Below are positions 6,692 to 8,791 of a DNA stretch of 8,791 nt, one piece after another. The stretch is from Methanosarcina sp. (GTDB taxonomy: Archaea > Halobacteriota > Methanosarcinia > Methanosarcinales > Methanosarcinaceae). Both the position numbers and the translations under genes were made by a program. Numbering within the stretch: the first letter of the stretch is position 1; every line of letters begins with the position of its first letter. The DNA is taken from contig PMJC01000124.1 in the NCBI GenBank assembly GCA_003157235.1, positions 250 to 9,040 on the forward strand, read 5' to 3'. The notes beneath the pieces were generated by a model that saw only the letters and a program-made list of their open reading frames with translations, did not search any database and was not told the origin of the DNA.

Positions 6692-7471
6692 TTAAATTTT
6701 AACCCTTCGGCCACTGGCATCCCTGTCATAGCTTCCAAATTCAGAGTCAAGGAGCTGCGCGCCTGAAAAAACAGGGCCTTCCTTGCAAACCCTAAACCCT
6801 GACCTGTCTATGCAGCATGATCCACAGATTCCGATGCCACATTTGAAATAACGTTGGAGGCTAAATTCCGTTTTCTTAAGAACTTTTCTATCCTTAATAA
6901 GCCTGAAGACAGAAACCATCATTAATTCCTTTCCACAAATCAAAATCTTGTCATAAACCAAAAAATCGAGCTCCTTGAGAACATCGGTCACAAATCCCTT
7001 TGTACCTTTTGAGCCGTCATCCGTCGAAATATAAACCTTTCCTACGTTTAAAAAACGTTTTTCAAAAATCAGTTCATCTGCACTTCTGGCTCCAAGGATC
7101 GTATGTACCTCAGAGCCAGCGGCGTAAGCTGCTTCTGCGTAAGGAGAAAGAGGAGCAGCTCCGACACCACCTGCAATAATTAGAATTTTTTCGTTCTTAG
7201 AAGGAAGAGAAAAGCCTCTCCCTAAAGGTCCCCTAAGTCCAAAAGAATCCCCTTCCTTCAGCTCAAAAAGCTTTGATGTTGTCTCCCCCACTTTCAGAAC
7301 AGTTATAGAGTTTATCCTAGAGAGTCCCATGGGTACCTCGTCTACGCCCCTTACCCAAACCATTACGAACTGGCCTGGTTCCATAGTTTCGAAATTAAGA
7401 TCAAAGAAAAATGTCCTGACAAAAGGAGATTCTTCAGTTATTTGTAGTATTGTAGCATTAAGAGGAAGCAT
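6692..7471 (-). CDS. pyrK: Dihydroorotate dehydrogenase B, electron-transfer subunit
   Basis: A 259-residue iron-sulfur flavoprotein that partners PyrD and passes electrons from dihydroorotate via FMN, [2Fe-2S] and FAD to NAD+. Seen in order: an N-terminal FAD-binding beta barrel (about 1-90) with EPGQFVMVWV (31-40) and PMGLSR (47-52, where bacterial PyrK has an R-P-x-S type motif); GLRGPLGRGF (78-87); the NAD-binding glycine loop AGGVGAAPL (100-108); and the cluster motif C211-x4-C216-x2-C219-x9-C229, within CGIGICGSCC. Length is normal for PyrK. Its ATG overlaps the pyrD stop by one base (TGATG), with only a weak GAG upstream, so translation is probably coupled to pyrD. This supports a fixed-ratio complex, as in class 1B enzymes. 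Confidence 0.95.
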   Translation of the reverse strand: MLPLNATILQITEESPFVRTFFFDLNFETMEPGQFVMVWVRGVDEVPMGLSRINSITVLKVGETTSKLFELKEGDSFGLRGPLGRGFSLPSKNEKILIIAGGVGAAPLSPYAEAAYAAGSEVHTILGARSADELIFEKRFLNVGKVYISTDDGSKGTKGFVTDVLKELDFLVYDKILICGKELMMVSVFRLIKDRKVLKKTEFSLQRYFKCGIGICGSCCIDRSGFRVCKEGPVFSGAQLLDSEFGSYDRDASGRRVKI

Positions 7472-8376
7472 CAGACCATCTCATGAGAAAGTCCTATTAA
7501 TTCTTTTATATCCGAATAACTTTTCCTCTGCAGAAAAGCTTTGATCCCTTTATTAATTTCATAGAATATATCAATCCTTTCGTACACTGCAGATCCAACC
7601 TGTACTGCTGCTGCACCTGCCATCATCATTTCTACAGCATCCTGCCAGCAAGAAACCCCTCCTACTCCTATGACAGGAATTTTGAGAGTAGTGTAAAGGT
7701 CATAGATACATTTGACAGCTATAGGCTTGACAGCCTTTCCTGAGAGCCCGCCTGAACGATTTCCAAGAATAGGATACCCTGATTCGATATCAATAGCCAT
7801 TCCTTTTAAGGTGTTTATTGCAACAACAGCATCCGCACCCCCAGATTCAGCTGCAGTCCCTATACACGTAATATCCGAAACATTGGGAGTAAGCTTAACC
7901 CACACAGGTACGTTCACGATATCTTTCACTGCAGCTGTGATTGCTTCTACAAGGCATGGGTTCGAGCCAACAGCAGCCCCATATCTCTCGGAATGAGGGC
8001 AGCTCACATTAAGTTCAAAGGCATCGGGTTTGCCAGGAAGCAAACCTTCTGCAACTTCTATAAATTCAACTACAGTTCCGCCGAAGATGCTTGCAATTAC
8101 CGGAACCCCTGAATACTTTTTTGCAATTTTGAGTTCCTGCAGGAAGCCCGGATAGGAAGGATTTGGGAGTCCCATAGCATTCAAAAAACCACCCTCAAGC
8201 TGGACAATGGTCGGATTTGAATGCCCTTTTTTAGGTATAGAACCTATTGATTTTGTCACAACTGCATCTGCTCCTCCTTCAAGTGCAACCCTGCACAGAG
8301 ATGCTCCGGTTGTGCCAAGAATGCCAGCTGCAAGAATGGTCGAATTTTTCATTTTAAGTCCAGTAAGAGTGTACAT
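7471..8376 (-). CDS. pyrD: Dihydroorotate dehydrogenase, class 1B catalytic subunit
   Basis: A 301-residue FMN-dependent TIM-barrel enzyme oxidising dihydroorotate to orotate, the fourth step of pyrimidine synthesis; cytoplasmic and dependent on PyrK. Seen: ILAAGILGTTG (14-24); TKSIG (41-45); GGFLNAMGLPNP (62-73); ELNVSCPH (121-128), with C126 as the catalytic base typical of class 1 enzymes (class 2 uses Ser); K161 in WVKLTPN; AINTLKGMAID (186-196); and phosphate-binding segments VIGVGGV (235-241) and AAVQVGSAVY (256-265). The start is chosen at ATG 8376 because AGGA lies six bases upstream and the family begins close to this point. An in-frame ATG at 8430 would add 18 unconserved residues and overlap hemC. 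The gap to hemC is 34 bases, so the two are probably one transcript. Confidence 0.95.
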   Translation of the reverse strand: MYTLTGLKMKNSTILAAGILGTTGASLCRVALEGGADAVVTKSIGSIPKKGHSNPTIVQLEGGFLNAMGLPNPSYPGFLQELKIAKKYSGVPVIASIFGGTVVEFIEVAEGLLPGKPDAFELNVSCPHSERYGAAVGSNPCLVEAITAAVKDIVNVPVWVKLTPNVSDITCIGTAAESGGADAVVAINTLKGMAIDIESGYPILGNRSGGLSGKAVKPIAVKCIYDLYTTLKIPVIGVGGVSCWQDAVEMMMAGAAAVQVGSAVYERIDIFYEINKGIKAFLQRKSYSDIKELIGLSHEMV

Positions 8377-8382
8377 TATAAT

Positions 8383-8386
8383 TCCT
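8383..8386 (-). promoter_or_regulatory. Ribosome binding site deciding the pyrD start
   Basis: Read on the minus strand, AGGA (within AAGGAATTATAATG) ends six bases before the ATG at 8376. The alternative ATG at 8430 lies inside the end of hemC, so this site supports the shorter pyrD. Confidence 0.65.
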
Positions 8387-8410
8387 TTTCTGATCTTGCA
8401 GGTTATATCT

Positions 8411-8791
8411 TTAGTCGCATGAATCGCCAAAGTTGTACGAATCTCTTGAAAGCTGCAGGAGGGCTTCTTCAGCCAGTTTCCTGCCGCCCATCTTCACAAG
8501 CCTTTGTCCAAGTTCTCTGGCTTTTTCAATACCTCCGAACATAGGGATAAAATCATCTATTCTAATAGTTTCCTGTCCGTTTAGGGAGAGAACCTCAGCT
8601 TGGACACTGATTTGTTTTCCATAAGGTGCAATTTCGGCATAGGAGCCCAAGGGAGTAGTACAGCCCCCTCCAAGTTCTGAAATCAGGATACGTTCGATTT
8701 CAGTAACAATCCTGCTTTCTGGATGGTCAAGTTTAGAAACGGCAATTTCAGCTTCAGTGCCTGTCTTTGTGACTACTGCAACCGTACCCTG
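8411..8791 (-). CDS. hemC: Porphobilinogen deaminase (hydroxymethylbilane synthase), C-terminal part
   Basis: The frame is open from the right edge of the window, so the N-terminal domain and the start lie outside. The 126 visible residues begin QGTVAVVTKT, matching the end of domain 2. They continue through RILISELGGGCTTPLGSYAE, where the cysteine (44th visible residue) is the attachment site of the dipyrromethane cofactor, and end with a domain-3 beta-alpha fold (ISVQAEVLSLNG, then GGIEKARELGQRLVKMGG). The enzyme polymerises four porphobilinogen molecules into hydroxymethylbilane for F430, corrinoids, sirohaem and haem. The C-terminus is complete and about the usual length. pyrD follows by 34 bases on the same strand, giving an operon. 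A TTG inside it, near 8650, is not a start: the conserved cofactor-binding region lies upstream of it in the same frame. Confidence 0.95.
   Translation of the reverse strand, partial: QGTVAVVTKTGTEAEIAVSKLDHPESRIVTEIERILISELGGGCTTPLGSYAEIAPYGKQISVQAEVLSLNGQETIRIDDFIPMFGGIEKARELGQRLVKMGGRKLAEEALLQLSRDSYNFGDSCD

Noticed and set aside
8377..8430. Longer pyrD beginning at the ATG at 8430
   Set aside because: The added 18 residues look unlike the family, the start lies inside hemC, and the ATG at 8376 has a well-placed AGGA site.
8411..8650. Separate 79-residue gene starting at a TTG
   Set aside because: The frame continues open to the window edge and encodes the HemC cofactor-binding GGGCTTPLG just upstream, so it is the tail of hemC.

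Overview
The window looks like chromosomal DNA of a methanogenic archaeon, most probably Methanosarcina or a close relative. The evidence is an archaeal-type glutamyl-tRNA synthetase with the Methanosarcina-like GPATLGSARG active-site segment, a class 1B PyrD/PyrK pair of archaeal style, TATA-box promoters, T-rich rather than hairpin terminators, and long AT-rich intergenic stretches containing a decayed transposase. This assignment is by recognition only; no database was searched.

Layout. 1-470: AT-rich DNA with no intact gene, possibly holding a decayed reading frame, and ending in a promoter. 471-2252 (+): a 593-residue polytopic membrane protein resembling GT-C glycosyltransferases, started by TTG. 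2253-3637: about 1.4 kb without an intact gene, between convergent genes. It contains a broken transposase start (2554-2808), a second broken reading frame (2933-3196), a 13-bp direct repeat 60 bp apart, a weak antisense open stretch, and a T-rich terminator for the gene on the minus strand. 3638-5353 (-): gltX. 5354-5584: terminator of the upstream operon and the gltX leader. 5585-8791 (-): a tightly packed operon read right to left: hemC (C-terminal part only, cut by the window edge), pyrD, pyrK, a fumarylacetoacetate-hydrolase-family enzyme, and a small winged-helix protein.

How the genes work together. HemC makes hydroxymethylbilane for the tetrapyrroles (in methanogens F430, corrinoids, sirohaem and haem). 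PyrD and PyrK together oxidise dihydroorotate to orotate in pyrimidine synthesis. The FAH-family enzyme has an intact metal site, but its substrate cannot be read from sequence. The winged-helix protein overlaps it by four bases and is probably made with it by translational coupling. GltX supplies Glu-tRNA for translation, and Glu-tRNA is also the precursor of 5-aminolevulinate for the HemC pathway, so gltX beside a hem gene is at least thematically coherent. The membrane protein stands apart from this set.

I see no convincing undescribed system. The most worthwhile items are the decayed frames in the 2.25-3.64 kb interval, the hemC-pyrD-pyrK-FAH-wHTH linkage, and the orphan GT-C-like protein.
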